DNA of 64,000 bases from Rapana venosa. Its lineage: Eukaryota > Mollusca > Gastropoda > Neogastropoda > Muricidae. The notes beneath the pieces were generated by a model that made no database searches, was not told the DNA's origin, and was given only the letters and a program-made list of their open reading frames with translations. The stretch spans positions 2,187,015 to 2,251,014 of the forward strand of contig CM054162.1 in the NCBI GenBank assembly GCA_028751875.1, in the 5' to 3' direction. Positions 23,590-35,484 of this stretch are shown piece by piece. Every line of letters starts with the position of its first letter. Within the stretch, counting starts at the first letter, position 1. The translations under genes and the position numbers were made by a program.

Positions 23590-23830
23590 GTTGCCCCGGC
23601 TGGTTTCCATTTTTTAGGGGGTTGTGTGAAAGTCCCTTTGGGTTTGGGTGGAGGAACCCTTTCCCTGCCCCTTCATTGATGCGGGTTGCCTATTTTTTCC
23701 TCTGTCTCCCCTTTGCCTTATGTTCCCCTAAAATTTTCCTTGCAGAAATGGTTTTGGAGAGCCCATTTGAATCAAGGTCACATGGCCATCCCGGGCTGGG
23801 GGTCGTCCCCCCGGGGTCAAAAAGGGGCCC
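23590..23830 (-). pseudogene. LINE-3 C-terminal fragment in copy C (noisy)
   Basis: Matches B 17860-18090, including 'ttcattgatgcgggttgcc', 'tgttcccctaaaattttcc' and 'ggttttggagagcccat'. It carries no independent information beyond copy B. Confidence 0.65.
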
Positions 23831-24049
23831 CGGGGCCTTTTTGCCCCCCATCGGGGGGAAAAGGGGTTTTTAAAAAGAAATGCTACTCGTGGAACTCAAC
23901 CCCGTTTTAAGAGCCCCTCAGTGTATTTTCCTCATCCAAAAGGGACTTATGGGGGGAAGGAGTTGGTGTGATTTTAAACCCGGGGTGAAAAATCCCCTTA
24001 AACGGGAACCCAAAACCCGGGTTGGTCAGATTGTGTGTGTTTTTTGTGT

Positions 24050-24435
24050 GTGTTTATTTTTTTTTTTTTAAAAAATTTTTTTTTCTTTTTATTGAGGAAT
24101 GGAAAAATCAATAAAGTGCTTTTTTATTTTCCAGTCCCCATGTGTTTTGGGGTTTTTGGGAAAATTTTTTGCCCCATTGTTCCCCCACCCGGCAAAACAA
24201 TGGCCTACTTTTAAAAAAAAAAGGCGGAACTGGAGTTAACGTCTGCGCCGATTTATGAGTGCGTTCGCACGGGGGGCCCCTCAAATTTAAGCCTCACCCA
24301 AAGGACTTTTGGGGGAGGGGAAACTGCATGATGTTAACCCGGGGGAAAAAAACCCCCTTTAAACCGGGAATCGACCCCGGGGGGTCAGTTTTGCAAGCAC
24401 GCTGTTCAAACCCATTTGGCTTTCCCCCGCCCCCA
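24050..24435 (-). mobile_element. SINE-A in copy C (noisy)
   Basis: Colinear with B 18295-18655, including 'ggagttaacgtctgcgc' (24232), 'gagtgcgttcgcac' (24257) and a degenerate B box near 24370. Confidence 0.75.
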
Positions 24436-24854
24436 GTTCATCCAGTTTGTCAAGGGTACTTGAAATGGGGGTTTTGGTTTGTGTAGGGTGTGTTTTGTGT
24501 GTGTGGGTGTGTGTGTGTGTTGTGGTGTGTGGGGTGTGTGGTGTGTGTGTTTTGGTGTGTGTGGTGTGTGTGTATCCCTGTTGTTAGGGGTTGTTGTTAT
24601 TGTTGTTGCTGTTGTTGTTTTTGGGGTTGTTTTTTGTTGCTGTTTTTGAAAATTTTGGGTCTTGTTGCTTTTTTTTAAAGCTTTGTTGTTCCTGTTTTTT
24701 GTTGATTTTGGGTTTTTGTTTTTGTTGCTTTAACTGCTGTTTGGCTGCTATTGTTTTTGCCAATTTAAAAAAATGGATTAAATTTTTAAGCGGTAGTGGG
24801 GCTTTTATTTGATTTGTGTGTGTGTGTGCCCTAATTAAAAGTGCGGTTTGGTGT

Positions 24855-27800
24855 CCATTTTTTTGGAATTTTATACCATTTTTTTTTTTCAGAAAGTCGT
24901 AAAAATTATTGTTCAAAAATGGGGTTTCATGATTTTATTGGTTTTTCCCCCCCCCCCTTCTTTTTTTGACGTCTCCCATAAAATCTGGGACAAAAATTGC
25001 ATGCATCCATCATGTGCTTGTGGTTTTGGCCCAAAAGCCTTGCTGAACTATTTTCCGTTCCTATTTTTTTCCCCCCGGGACTTTGGGTGCTCAGGGTCGG
25101 GAGCTTCACTTTCCCCCAAACCCAAAGGTTTAAACCGGGGTTTTACCATTTGGTTGGGGTTAACCATTTCCCGGCGTTTCGGTTTTCCACCCTGTCCCCC
25201 CCCCTCCCCCCCCCCCCCCCCCAAACCCCCCAACCGCCTCTAAAAAAATTGAAGCAAACCCCAGAAGTTTCAGGCCATATTTTTAGCTCATTATTTCACT
25301 AAACTCGTTCATGTCCGTATCCCCCCAACTCTTTAAAAATTACTTCTGATCAATCTGCCATTCTTTTCTTTTAAACATTCCAAGGGCCCCCACCAAAAAG
25401 GGAAAAAGGCGTAAAAAACCCAAAGGGCCCATAGATATTCAAATTTTTCCTCTACCCGACGCTGAAGGTTTGTGTGCAAATGTTCTTTCCGGGCGCTTCG
25501 CACCGAGGTCTCGGGCTTGAAAGTTTCACCGAATGACTGTTGGGGGACCCTTTGGAAAACTGCACTGATTTTAAATCCGGGGAAAATGTTTGGTACATAA
25601 AAAAAAAAAAAAACTTTTTTCTAAACTTCCAAATGGTTAAATTTTTTTTCAGTTTTTTTTTTTTTTTCAAAAAATGAGCTGTTTTTATTGTTTTTGGTTT
25701 TTTGGGTTTTTTTTGTATCAGTGATTTGATTCTGCTTACTAATTGATTTTAAATTTTTTTCTATAAAGCCTTTTTATTGGTATGGGGGAGTATAGTTTTA
25801 AAATAGTACACCCACACGGGTACAAACACCCCTTATGAAAAAATTTTAATAGAAAAGACAAAACCCCGGGCCCTTTTGAGAGAGAAAAAAAAGAGAGAAA
25901 AGTGGGGGGGGAAGGGGAGCAAAAGAGCCCCGGTCGGGGAGGGGCGTGCTCGCGCGGCGGGGGGGCCCCGCCCGGGGTTCCCCCGGGTTGGGCAAGGGGC
26001 GCGCGGGGCCCCGGAGAAAACCGAGAGAGGGACCCCCGCCACCGGGGGCCCAAACCCGGGGCGGGTGGGACCCTGACCCTCGCCGGCCTGGCCCCCCGGG
26101 TTTGGATTTGGGGGTTAAATTGTAAAGGGGGCCCCGTGGGGGGCAGCGCCCCCGCCCCCAAAGGGGTGGGGGGGAAAGAGGGGGAAAAAAAGGGGGAAAA
26201 AACCCCCCCCCGGGGCCCAAACCCCAAAGAACAACCCCCCCCAAAAGGGTACCCCCAATAAAAGTTTTCAAAACAAAAAACCGCATAAGACCCCCCCAAA
26301 ACCCGGGGCAAAGAGCCCTTTTAAAATCACCAAAAATTTTAAATCAAATACAATATTTAGCCCCTTTCAGATTTGGGGGCCCCCTTTCAGTTTGAACCCC
26401 CCAAACCCTTTAAGGTTTCCCCGCCCGGTCCCAAGCCAACGCCTTTCCCCATTTTTAAACCTTTGGGGCCCGGCAAACCCCCAAACCCTAACCCAGCCTC
26501 TCTTTTTTGGCTAGGGGGGGGGAAACCTTTTCCCCCCTGCTCTGCCCAGCAATCCCCCAAGAAAACCCCACTGAATTTTCGTTTGCTTTTGAAATTTCCC
26601 CCTTCCCCTTTTAAAAAACCCCGGGAAAACTAAAAGTGTTAAAATTCCTATATGGGGTTTAAAAACCCAGAAGGCCCCCCCCTTTTAATTCCTCCCCCCG
26701 GTGAATCTTCCCCCACCCCGGAAAAAGCCCCCTTTGAAGGGGAAAGGGGAGTGTTATTCCACCCCCTGGGGGCAAAAAAAAAAAAATTTAAATTTAAAAA
26801 AACCACCCAATTTTCCCCCTTTTTTGAACCCCCTAAAACCCTTTTGGAAAAATTCCCCGTCCCAAACTTTTCATTTTTTTCCCCCCGCCCGACTTTTTTT
26901 GGGACCCCCGGTAAAGGGTGGTGCACCCTTTTTTCCATTTTTACACCCCCCCCAAAAACCCCCCCCAACACCTCCCCCCTAACGGAAAAAATAACACCAT
27001 TTTGTACAGAGTTTAACAAATAAGAAAAATTGGAAGAAATGCTGATTCCCCCTCCCCCCCTTTGCGGGGTAATCCTCTATAACCCCCTAATGGGGCCCCC
27101 CCCTTGGGGTTTAAAACCCCCCCCCCCGGGAAATTTCCCCCCCAATTTCCCAGCAGGCCATGGGGAAATTTAAAAACCCCATAAAACCCCCCCCAACGGT
27201 CTTTGCACGGGGACAAAATCCCCCTTAAAATCCTTTAAAAAAAAAGAAAAAGGGAAACCAAAAACGCCCCTTTTGCATCTAAAAGTTTGTCCTTTCCTTA
27301 AAAAACCCCCCAAAAGGCCAAAACCGCCTTTAGACCCCCCCCAGCCTGCCCCAAACCCGATACATTTCAAAAAATCCCAAACAAAAAGCCCCAGGAAAAT
27401 TTTTTTTAAAGAAAAAGGGCCCTTTTTCCCCCCTTTAAACCCCCCTTTCCAGAAAAACCCCCCCTTGCAGAAAGGGCATTTTTTTCCTTCACTTGATTTA
27501 AACAGTGTTTTTAAAAGGGCCCAACCACAACCAAAAAAATTTAACACCCCAGGTTTTTTCGTACAAAGCTTGAAAATTTTACGACCAACTATCAAAAAAC
27601 CCCCCAAAACTCCCTGTTCTACTTTAAAACCAACCAGGTTTCTTTTGGGAACAAAAGGTGAAAGCCTAAGACAGGCTGAACAGAAAAAAACCCCCAACCG
27701 GGAACCCCCATGCAATCCCCCCCCAGGACCTGTCTTTTCCCATTAAATGTTGCCAAAAAAGGAACCCATTTGGGTTTTTTCCTTTCCCTGCAGCCCATTT

Positions 27801-28930
27801 TAAAAGGGGAGTTTCATACTTGCAAAAATTCCCCCCAAAAAATAACAAAACCCCCCCAAATACGTACTTTGGGGGGCAAAAGCAGAAACCCAGAAATCCA
27901 CCCAAAAATATTTCTTTTAAGTCTTGCCACGTCCACCCGATTTTTGTTGGGTTTTCTTTGTGTTTTTGCGAGGCCCCCAAAACATTTACTTTCCCCAATT
28001 ATTCTTTTCTCAATTTTAAATTGTTTCACTTTTAACCTTTTTTATAAAAAAATAAAGGGACGCAAGGAGAAATGAAAATTTGGGCTGGGAGTGCATGCCC
28101 TGGGTAATGGGCATGTCCCTGCCCTTTACACCCAAAGCAAAAAGGCAAAAACGAAATTAGGTGAAAAGGAAACACCCCAACTCCACAGTTTTCTGCAATC
28201 TTGCCCCTTTAAATTAAAAATAAAAGTTTTTTTCCCAAAGGGAAAAAAATGTTTTCCCGGTTTTTAAGGTTTTTTTGTAGGGGGAAAAAACCGAAGGGAA
28301 AAAACTCCCCTTTTGGACTTTTTTGTAATTAAAAAACAAAGGGGGTGGGGGGGAAAAAAAAGGGGTTTTAACCCAGGGGCCCCTTACCTCTTTTGGGGGA
28401 GCAAAGGGCTTTGAAAAGTTCTCCCTTTTTAAACCAATTCTTAAAGGTGCCCCAACCCTTTGGTTCCCTGGCTTTTTAACCCAAAACGAAAAGGTTGGCT
28501 TTGGTTGGGCCCTTTTTTAAAAATATCAAAATTTTAAAACGGGGTTCTTTTGTGCGGGGGCTTTAAGCACCGCCAAACCCCTTTCCCCCAAAAGGGGGGT
28601 GTTTTTTAAAACTTTAATTTTTTAAAAACCCGAACTCAAACACGGGAAAATTTCTTTTTAACCAATTTTGGGGGAAAGATCGTGTTTGCCCAAAAGACCT
28701 TTGGTTTTTCCCTAAAAAAGGGGGCAAAAAAAGGTCCCACCCCCTTTTCACAAAAAATACATTTTTTTAACGCAATTTTTAACCTCAACCTTTTTCCAAA
28801 CAAAACACCCCAAAAAATCCCACACAAACACTTTTCTTTCCCTCGTTCCTTTTTAACTTTTGGGATCCTTCTTTCTCCCGTCACCCTTCAAAAAATTCCT
28901 CCGACCATCCTCACCACTACCCCATTTTCC
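24855..28930. other. Noisy sequence, no gene recognised
   Basis: After copy C the sequence stays homopolymer-inflated, with C and A runs dominant from 26370 on. A degraded SINE-A (25440-25600) is visible. Proline-, lysine- and glycine-rich open frames on both strands mirror the C/G/A runs and have no recognisable domain. Confidence 0.65.
25440..25600 (-). mobile_element. SINE-A fragment (noisy)
   Basis: In plus orientation it shows, in SINE-A minus-strand order, a TGTGTGCAAATGTTCTTTC block, CGCTTCGCACCGAGG, GAATGACTGTTGGGG and a CTGCACTGATTTTAAATCC block. Confidence 0.5.
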
Positions 28931-28934
28931 CCCC

Positions 28935-29455
28935 TTTCTCTCTCTCTCTCCCTTCCCTCTCTCCCCCCCTCCCCCTTTTTTACCCTCTCTCTCTCTCTTC
29001 TCTCTCTCTCTTTTCTCTCTTCTTCTCTCTCCCTTCCTTTTCCCCGCTTCCCTCTCTTTCCCTCTCTCTCTCCTCTCTCCTCTCCCTTTTTCCCTCTCCT
29101 CTCCCCTCCCCCTCTCTCTCTCTCCTCTCCTCTCTCTTCCCCTCCCCTTTTCCCTCTCCCCACTCTCCCCTTTTCCCCAAATTTTCTCCCCCCCTCGCCC
29201 TCCTCTCTCTTCCCCCCTTTCTCCCCTTTCCTCTCTCTCTCCTCCCCTTTTTTCTCTTCCTTTTCCTCCCCCTCTCTCTCTCTCTCTTCTTTTCCTCTCT
29301 CTCTCTTTCCCCCTTTCTGCTCCTCTTCTCTCTTCTTCTTTTTTTCCCCCCCCCCCTCTCTCTCTCTCTCTCTATTCTCTCTCTCCTCCCCACTTTTCTC
29401 TCCCCCTCTCTCCTCCTCAATCTCTCTCCCCTTAACTCTCTCCTCCCCTCTCTGA
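28935..29455. repeat. 520-bp polypyrimidine tract
   Basis: Nearly uninterrupted C and T, with many (CT)n and CCCTTTT segments. It ends abruptly at 'ctctgaggggaagagat'. Ser/Leu/Pro-rich frames on one strand and Arg/Glu/Gly frames on the other are by-products. Confidence 0.85.
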
Positions 29456-29464
29456 GGGGAAGAG

Positions 29465-29650
29465 ATACCCGGGAAAGGGGTTTACAAAATTTGGCACATC
29501 GCGCTTGATCTGCTGACTCGGGTTTGAGTCTCTTTTTAAAGCCAAAATTTTTTCCCTCTTGATTACCCCGTCCCAAAATCCAATCCTCTAAAAAATTCTT
29601 CGGATGCGACTTTTGAACTGAAGTCCTGTGTTTCGAAAAGGCCCCGCAGA
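29465..29650 (+). mobile_element. SINE-A 5' part (noisy)
   Basis: Starts with a tRNA-like head ('gagatacccgggaaagggg' in place of 'gggatagcctagtgg'). It has a B-box-like GGGTTTGAGTCT at 29521 and a TTCTTCGGATGCGACTTTTGAACTGAAGTCC block. The 3' half is missing. Confidence 0.55.
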
Positions 29651-30084
29651 TATGTTATTTAAAAAGCCAACCCCCCCTCCCCCCAACTACACGAAAAAGA
29701 GTAAATATGTTTAGCCATTGTGTCCCCTTTCAACCATTTTTTTCTTCCTGCTATGTGTGTCCACATGTGGGGGCCAGGGGGTTTGGGTTGAGGGTTTGCC
29801 AAGTGCCAGTGCCCAGTGTTTTTCCAAAAAGCATCAAGGGTTTTTTTGTCAGCTGGTCGGTCTTTTGGGGGGCATGGGACACAAAAAAGCTCCCTTTGAC
29901 AAACGGGTGTTTAGCTGTTAGACACAACGGTACAAAAGCTCGGGAAAAACAAGGAGTATAATCAAAATTTTTCCAGTCCCCGTGAAAAAGGTAAGGCGTG
30001 CAATGGAACCTTTGGTGTCCTGGCAAATGTTCCCCCCGGGGTTTTCTAAACTGGGTTTTCCCACCCGGGGCAAAAGTTTCCAAT

Positions 30085-30275
30085 ACAAATGTAAACCGAG
30101 GAAAGGGGCCGGGGTGTGTTAACGCACGTAAAAAACATCTTCCGCACAAAGTCAAAACCCTTTTTCCCCCTTTTCAAAAGTTTAAAAGCTTTGTGGGGCC
30201 GTTGGGAAAAAAGGGATGACTACTCCCTTTACCAAAAAACCCATTCGCATGGGGACTGGATTTTGTTTTTTGTTT
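30085..30275 (+). mobile_element. SINE-A 3' part (noisy)
   Basis: Shows 'aaaccgaggaaaggggcc', 'taacgcacgtaaaaaacatc' (family 'cgaacgcacttaaaacatc'), 'ccgcacaaagtcaaaaccc' and 'cattcgcatggggactgga'. Order and orientation match the SINE-A 3' half. Confidence 0.6.
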
Positions 30276-30499
30276 TTTAAAAACACTCAGGAAGTTTCTT
30301 GGGCCTTATGGGCAAAATTGAAGCAAAATTTAAGGGCCCAAAACATTTTTAGCAAGCTGCTTTAAAAAGGGTTTTACTTTTTAAAAAGAAAAGGGATACA
30401 CTTTTTAACAAGGACCATCCCCTTTTTTTTAAAAAAAAAGTCCAAAATAAACGGTTTAAAAAAAAGTAGGGAAGCCTCTTTTTTTCTACCTTTAAAAGG

Positions 30500-30840
30500 C
30501 TTACCCGACCCCTCCAGGCCCCCCCCTTTCCCCCCCCTTACCTTTTCCAACCGGGGGGACCAACCTCCCCCCAACACAACCCCCCCTGCTCGCACGCACA
30601 CCCAAAAACGTGCACTCCCCCCTCCAAACAAAGCACGCACCCCTTTCGTGCAAACAAAAACACGCCGGGCCCACAAGCATACGCAAGAGACGCAAAAAAA
30701 CAAACCCCAAAAAAAAATTCCCTGGGGGCACACATTCCCTACACAACGACGCACACACGCAGCAAAAACGCACGTAAAGCACGCCCCACCAAACCGCACA
30801 CAAACACACACAGACATAAAAGGACCGAAAAAGAGAGGGC
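30500..30840. repeat. CA/CGCA-rich tract (noisy)
   Basis: Imperfect CACG/CACA/CGCACAC sequence with A runs. The opposite strand gives Cys/Val/Gly-rich frames. No gene. Confidence 0.55.
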
Positions 30841-32019
30841 AAGAGAGAAAGCCTTTGGGAAAGGGTATTTTCCACTGGTAAAAATTCAACACTCAGATTT
30901 GCCCCACCCCCCTTTTTCTACATCTAAAAAAGTTTCCATCTTCGGACTTGAACTACTCTTTGGGGGTTTGAATGAAAACACCCGAAAACTTCAAAATTGA
31001 AAATACCCTCGGATTTCGAATGAATCATCAGAAAATTTTCAAAGTTTAAAAGCTCTCTCGGAATTAGGGAAAATGTTTTTGGGGCTCCCACACCGAGTTT
31101 TCCCCCAAAGGGCCATAATTTATGGATCTATTTACCCATTTTCTTTTAAAAAAACAAACAAATCCCCCATGGGGGAGGGGGTGGGGGGTCGTATAAAAAA
31201 GCATCCCCATATTTTTTGGAAACCCGTGCAAAGAAAATTTTCCCCCTTTTCCCAACCCTCTCATTTTTTTTGGTTTTTTTTTTCCTTTTTTCTTTATGTC
31301 CCCTTTTTTATTTTTTTTTCTTTGTTTGCCCTTTTCCTGCCTTTTGCCCGAAAAAGGCCCTTTTTTTTTTTTAAAAAAAAAACGCTCTCTCCCATGCTGA
31401 AGAAGAATGTGCTGGAACCCCATTTGGCAGGCGCTTTGAGGGCCCGCGCAACGCATTTTTTTGCTCCCTATGACAGACAGTAACCTTTCTGTCCCCCGAT
31501 CTTTTTTTTGGGGAAAAAGGGAAAAAAAAAATATAGCATTTCGAGGGATAGATTATTGGGGAAGGTATATTTCTAAAACGTTTAGTTTAATTTTGCTTAC
31601 AAAGCAAAAAAGTTTTCTAGTCCCCCAAAAAACGAAAGAAGAAAAAAAAAGTTTTTGAGAACAACGAAAATTTTTGGGTTCTATTTTAAAAAATCCAATC
31701 CGGGAACCCCAAACTTGTCCCCCATTCCCCCGTTTACCGTTAACTGTAGTCTGGAAAATGGTTCACTTTAGGGCCCTGGGGGCTGCCCTTTGGGAAATTT
31801 TTGGGTTTGGCACCAGAACCCCTGAAAACGGGATCAACAACAAGCACCTTAGCACCCCCCACAGTTTTTTCATGATCAAATTTTAAACCCAAATTTAGCC
31901 CCTTCAAAAAGTATCAAAGCTATCTAAACAACCAACCCATCCCCCCTTTCCCCCCAAAAAAACTGGGGCATTTGAGCACATTCACGGTTTTCCCAAAGAG
32001 GGGAAGGGGGGGGGGGGGG

Positions 32020-32350
32020 GATATCCTAAAGGTTAAAAAATTTCGCTCGCAAAACCCGACGACCCCAGTTTTGAATCCGTTTTAAGGGATTTTTTTCCCC
32101 GAAAATTAACAAAAAGTGCAACTCCCTCTCCCCAGAAAAACCTTCCGACAGGGCTATAAACGAGGTGTTGACGAAAGCAAATAAACTTGCCCTTCACGGG
32201 TTTAAAACCTGTGCCCTTTTGAAAGAGTAGGCCTTTTTGTGCCTTTTAGGAATATATAAAAAAAAATACAAAATGCATACACACGGGAACTGCATGTAAA
32301 AAGCACGCGGGGCTTATTCCATTAAACCTCCATGTAAAAAAATGAATAAA
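32020..32350 (+). mobile_element. SINE-A, near full length (noisy)
   Basis: Head 'gatatcctaaaggttaaaa' with 'cgctcgcaaaacccgacga' and a B-box-like AGTTTTGAATCCG. Body has CCTTCCGACAGGGCTATAAACGAGG, 'gaaagagtaggcc' and 'gcatacacacgggaactgc'. It ends in 'ttattccattaaacctcc'. Blocks are in family order, although smeared. Confidence 0.7.
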
Positions 32351-32529
32351 TAAAAAAAATTTAAAACCCGGGGAAAATTGATTCAGAAATGCCCCACCTA
32401 AAAAAATGTCTCCTAGTCCCCTTTTCCGCTACATTTTTTTCAGATCTCAAAAACTAATTTTGTTTTAATTATGAAGTAAGAAAAAAGCTCAGGGGACGCC
32501 CGGGTTTAAAGTAAAGACCGTAATCAAAA

Positions 32530-32880
32530 CAAAGCGGGATAGCTTAGTGGGTTAAGCGTTTGGGTCGTGACCTGTGGCCCGGGTTTTGAAACCACTGCCA
32601 AAAAACGCCCCCTTTGGGGGATTTTTGCCCTTGGCATCATACTGATGCCATTTCCCCCAAAGTCCAAAGAATATGGGGACTTAAACCAACCCTTTACTCC
32701 CCCAAAATTTCCCTTTGGGTTGAGACTATTTAAAACCTGACCACCCCCTCCCCCCCCCCCCCCTCCCCCCCCCCCCCCCCTTCCCCTTTTTGGTTTTGGA
32801 CTAAAACCAAACCCCCCTTCCATGGTGAAACCCACGCCCAAAAACATCCCCTTTCCCGGAAATATCCCCCAAAACCCCCA
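32530..32880 (+). mobile_element. tRNA-headed SINE (noisy)
   Basis: Begins GCGGGATAGCTTAGTGGGTTAAGCG, an A-box-like head, with a degenerate B box (GGTTTTGAAACCACTGCC) at 32581. The body has 'actgatgccatttcccc' and does not match SINE-A beyond the head, so it may be a different or chimeric SINE. A C-run at about 32745-32780 is an artefact or microsatellite. Confidence 0.5.
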
Positions 32881-33599
32881 TCCATCTTCCCTAAGAGTTT
32901 GGCCATCTCGTGAAGGGAGGAAAAGGGTGGCAAAATGTTTAAAAAACCCATTTGAGCTAATGATGTTTTTTTAGACATCATCCCGAAGTCGGAATGGGTA
33001 CCTGAAAGGTTTGGGGGAACGGGCGCCTACGCAAAAATACCCCATTGGCAAATCGCGATAATTTTAGTCGAGGAACCCTTAAAAAAACCATCCTAAACAA
33101 AAAAAAGACCCCAATGTTTTAAACCCAAAAAAAAGGCTTTTTGCAGCAAAAAAATTGTGATTATTTCCCATACCCCAACCCCTTTTAGTAATTTTTGCGC
33201 ACACATTAAATCCTGTTCCAAATTTTCGTAAAAAGTAGGGGGCAAATTGGTTTGTCGGTGGGGAAAAGAAAAGACAACATTTACCAAAAAAACCCCAAAA
33301 CACAGGGGACAGGGGTTTTAAAAAAGCACACGATTGGTTTTTTTATTTTCCTCGGGAAAAAAAAGAATTAAAAAATAAAACTTTTGGATTCCCTTTGCAT
33401 TGATTAGGGAAAACCAAAAATTTACTCACCTGCGATTTGCCTTGGGGTTTTTTCTGAGTTTTTGTGGGTTTTTAATTAGGGGGGGAGGGGGGGGGGGAGG
33501 GGGAAATAAAAGGGTATTGTTTTAAGAATTAATTTTAAAAATACGTTGGGGAAAAGGGGGGAAGGGGGGGGGTAGGGGAAAAACTAATGGGTTTGAAAA

Positions 33600-33830
33600 G
33601 CGTGATCTAAGGGCCCTGTATAATGGATCAAAAGTCCTTCGGATGAGACTACAGGGCCCATGTCCCCGGGGTGCGAACGCATCCCCTACTCTTGTGCTCA
33701 TGTTTTAAAAACCCGTTCCCCCTTTTATAAGATAGCCTGTTTTTTTCCGGGGGTAACAGATGACAAAATTTTTTTAAAATGCTTACACACAAAGGGGCTG
33801 GATGAAAACAAAAAAAACACATGATTGCTT
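33600..33830 (+). mobile_element. SINE-A 3' part (noisy)
   Basis: Shows GTCCTTCGGATGAGACTACAGGG, 'gtgcgaacgcatcccctac', TTAAAAACCCG, 'gataacctg'-like sequence, 'taacagatgacaaaatt', then 'ggggctggatgaaaac'. Order matches the SINE-A 3' half. Confidence 0.65.
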
Positions 33831-34059
33831 ACCCTTTTCTTCGAAAAAAAAGAAAAATTTTTTAAAAAAAAACCCCAAAAATTTCTAAAAAATAAAAATT
33901 TGTGGGGCGGGATTTGGGCCCCCTTTGGTTTTTACATTTCGCTTGTGATCTTACAGTCCCGGGGGAAACCACTACTAAGGATTTTTTGGAGGAAAACCAC
34001 CCCCCCACCCGTTACAGAACGCCCTTTGCCGTCATTGACAAAAAACTAAATTACTGTCT

Positions 34060-34470
34060 AAAAATTCAAGAAGTATCCCTCCATTCGCCTAAGGTCCCTT
34101 TGATTGAGACTATAAGACTATAAACTGTGGTCTTTGAAACCGGGAACCCCCTCGAGAAAAATCTTGCATATTCGTTAAAAAACCCCTTCCGCTTTTTGAA
34201 AGAGTAGGCCTTTGTGTGCCCGGTTTGGAAGGATAACCAAATTTCAAACAGAAAAAAAAAAAAGCCCCGTGGGACGCTGGTAAACGTATTTACCACGCAG
34301 AAACATCTTTCGGCACGTTTAAAAACCCCTTCTGCTTTTCGGAAAGAGTAGTCCAAAGTGTTTCCGGAGGAAAAGGATTTACGAAAAATTTTCAAAAATT
34401 GCATTTCACACAGAGGGATATAAGAAAGCACTGGGGTGACTTATTCTTTTATCCTCGAAAAAAATTTAAA
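34060..34470 (+). mobile_element. Two tandem SINE-A 3' parts (noisy)
   Basis: One copy at 34060-34250 ('gagactataagactataaac', 'gaaagagtaggcctttgtg') is followed by another at 34265-34470 ('acgcagaaacatctttcgg', 'ggaaagagtagtcc', 'gcactggggtg...attctttta'). They lie head to tail, either two insertions or one element duplicated in the assembly. Confidence 0.5.
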
Positions 34471-34744
34471 AATTTGTTTTTTTAAAAATTAGACATCTTC
34501 CCGAAGTTTGTTGAAAGGAAAAAAACGGTTTGCCAAAAAAAGCAAAATCCCTCCCTTTGTGAACCTGGAAGTTAGCCCCAAAAAAAAGATTTTTTTTTAA
34601 AAAAAAGAAAAAAAATTCGTCAATTTTTTGGGGTATTTTTGAACAATGACGCGGACAGAAAAAAGCACGCAGGAAGAAAATAGCACCCCTTGGTAAAAAA
34701 AACCCAAAAAAATTTTTTAGTGATATCCGGGGAGGCAAAATTTT

Positions 34745-35190
34745 TATTTGTGGATCGGTTTGGGTTAAAAGGTAACGCACCTGCCTAGAAAACGAGAAGT
34801 CCGAAATGAGGGGGTTCGATCCCCCTTTTTTGCGAAACTTTACACATTTGGGGAGGGGCCGGGAGTGCTGTGGTCAAGGGGGACTATTCTTCGGATAAGA
34901 TGACAGACCAAGGGGCTTGTTTTGCATCAGAATTTTTGTGCACGTAAAAGAACCCACAGCAACAAAAGGAAATTCTCCCAAAAAAACATTTTTTTGGAAA
35001 GAAAACCAAACTGATAGGGAAACAAAATTTGGGAGAAGGAAAAAAGGAAAAAAAAATGGCGAGCATCCCGAATTTTTAGGCAAGGGGAAAAAGGTTTTTT
35101 TGACTTGAAAAGGGGGTACAAAAAAAATTGGGAAAATTTTAACACCACACTGTAAATAGCCCCTTTTGAACGCCATATTTTTGTTCTAGG
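34745..35190 (+). mobile_element. SINE-C, tRNA-derived (noisy)
   Basis: Head with 'aggtaacgcacctgcctaga', a B box GGGTTCGATCCCC at 34811, then CTTCGGATAAGATGACAGACCAAGG and 'cacgtaaaagaacccacag'. The end has 'ggcgagcatcccgaattt'. A minus-strand 3' fragment of the same family is at 57050-57150. From memory this type of SINE is common in gastropod genomes, which supports the taxonomic inference. Confidence 0.65.
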
Positions 35191-35484
35191 TGGTTAATGT
35201 CCCTGCATTCAAAAAAAATATAAAATGGCATGATTTTGTTTAACCCCCCCTTGACCCCCCTTCCCGTGGCCAATTCTTGTTGGCCCCCCCCCCAAAACCC
35301 CCTTTTACAAAACTTTTCCCCAAAAAGTTTTGCCCCTTAAAATAGGTTATTTAAAAAATTTTTGAAGGTAGGATTTTTTGGGGCCCGGGGGACGGGGAAA
35401 ACATAAGGCTAATTTTACTTTTGGGCTTGCCCTGAAGATTTAGAAATTTTGGGGGGCTAAGATAAAATCTCAACTCACCAAAAC

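Larger units (their letters stand above)
19070..24855 (+). repeat. Copy C of the triplicated locus (noisy, starts inside LINE-1)
   Basis: Sequence from about 19075 aligns with B from about 13670, inside LINE-1. It stays colinear through LINE-1's 3' tail (21085), the shared flank 'ccaagagtattgcctcaaa' (21118), LINE-2 (21480-23140), the LINE-3 fragment (23590-23830), SINE-A, the TG and TTG tracts and the terminal 'gtgcggtttggtgtcc' block (24840; B 19040). Because it begins where clean B ends, an assembly join of overlapping or allelic sequence is likely. Confidence 0.85.

Noticed and set aside
25739..26311. Pro/Gly/Arg-rich frames on both strands
   Set aside because: Mirror C and G runs in noisy sequence. 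No motif survives beyond the runs.
28682..29455. 257-codon Ser/Leu/Pro frame
   Set aside because: Mostly the polypyrimidine tract. Long C/T-only DNA has no stop codons on one strand by composition.
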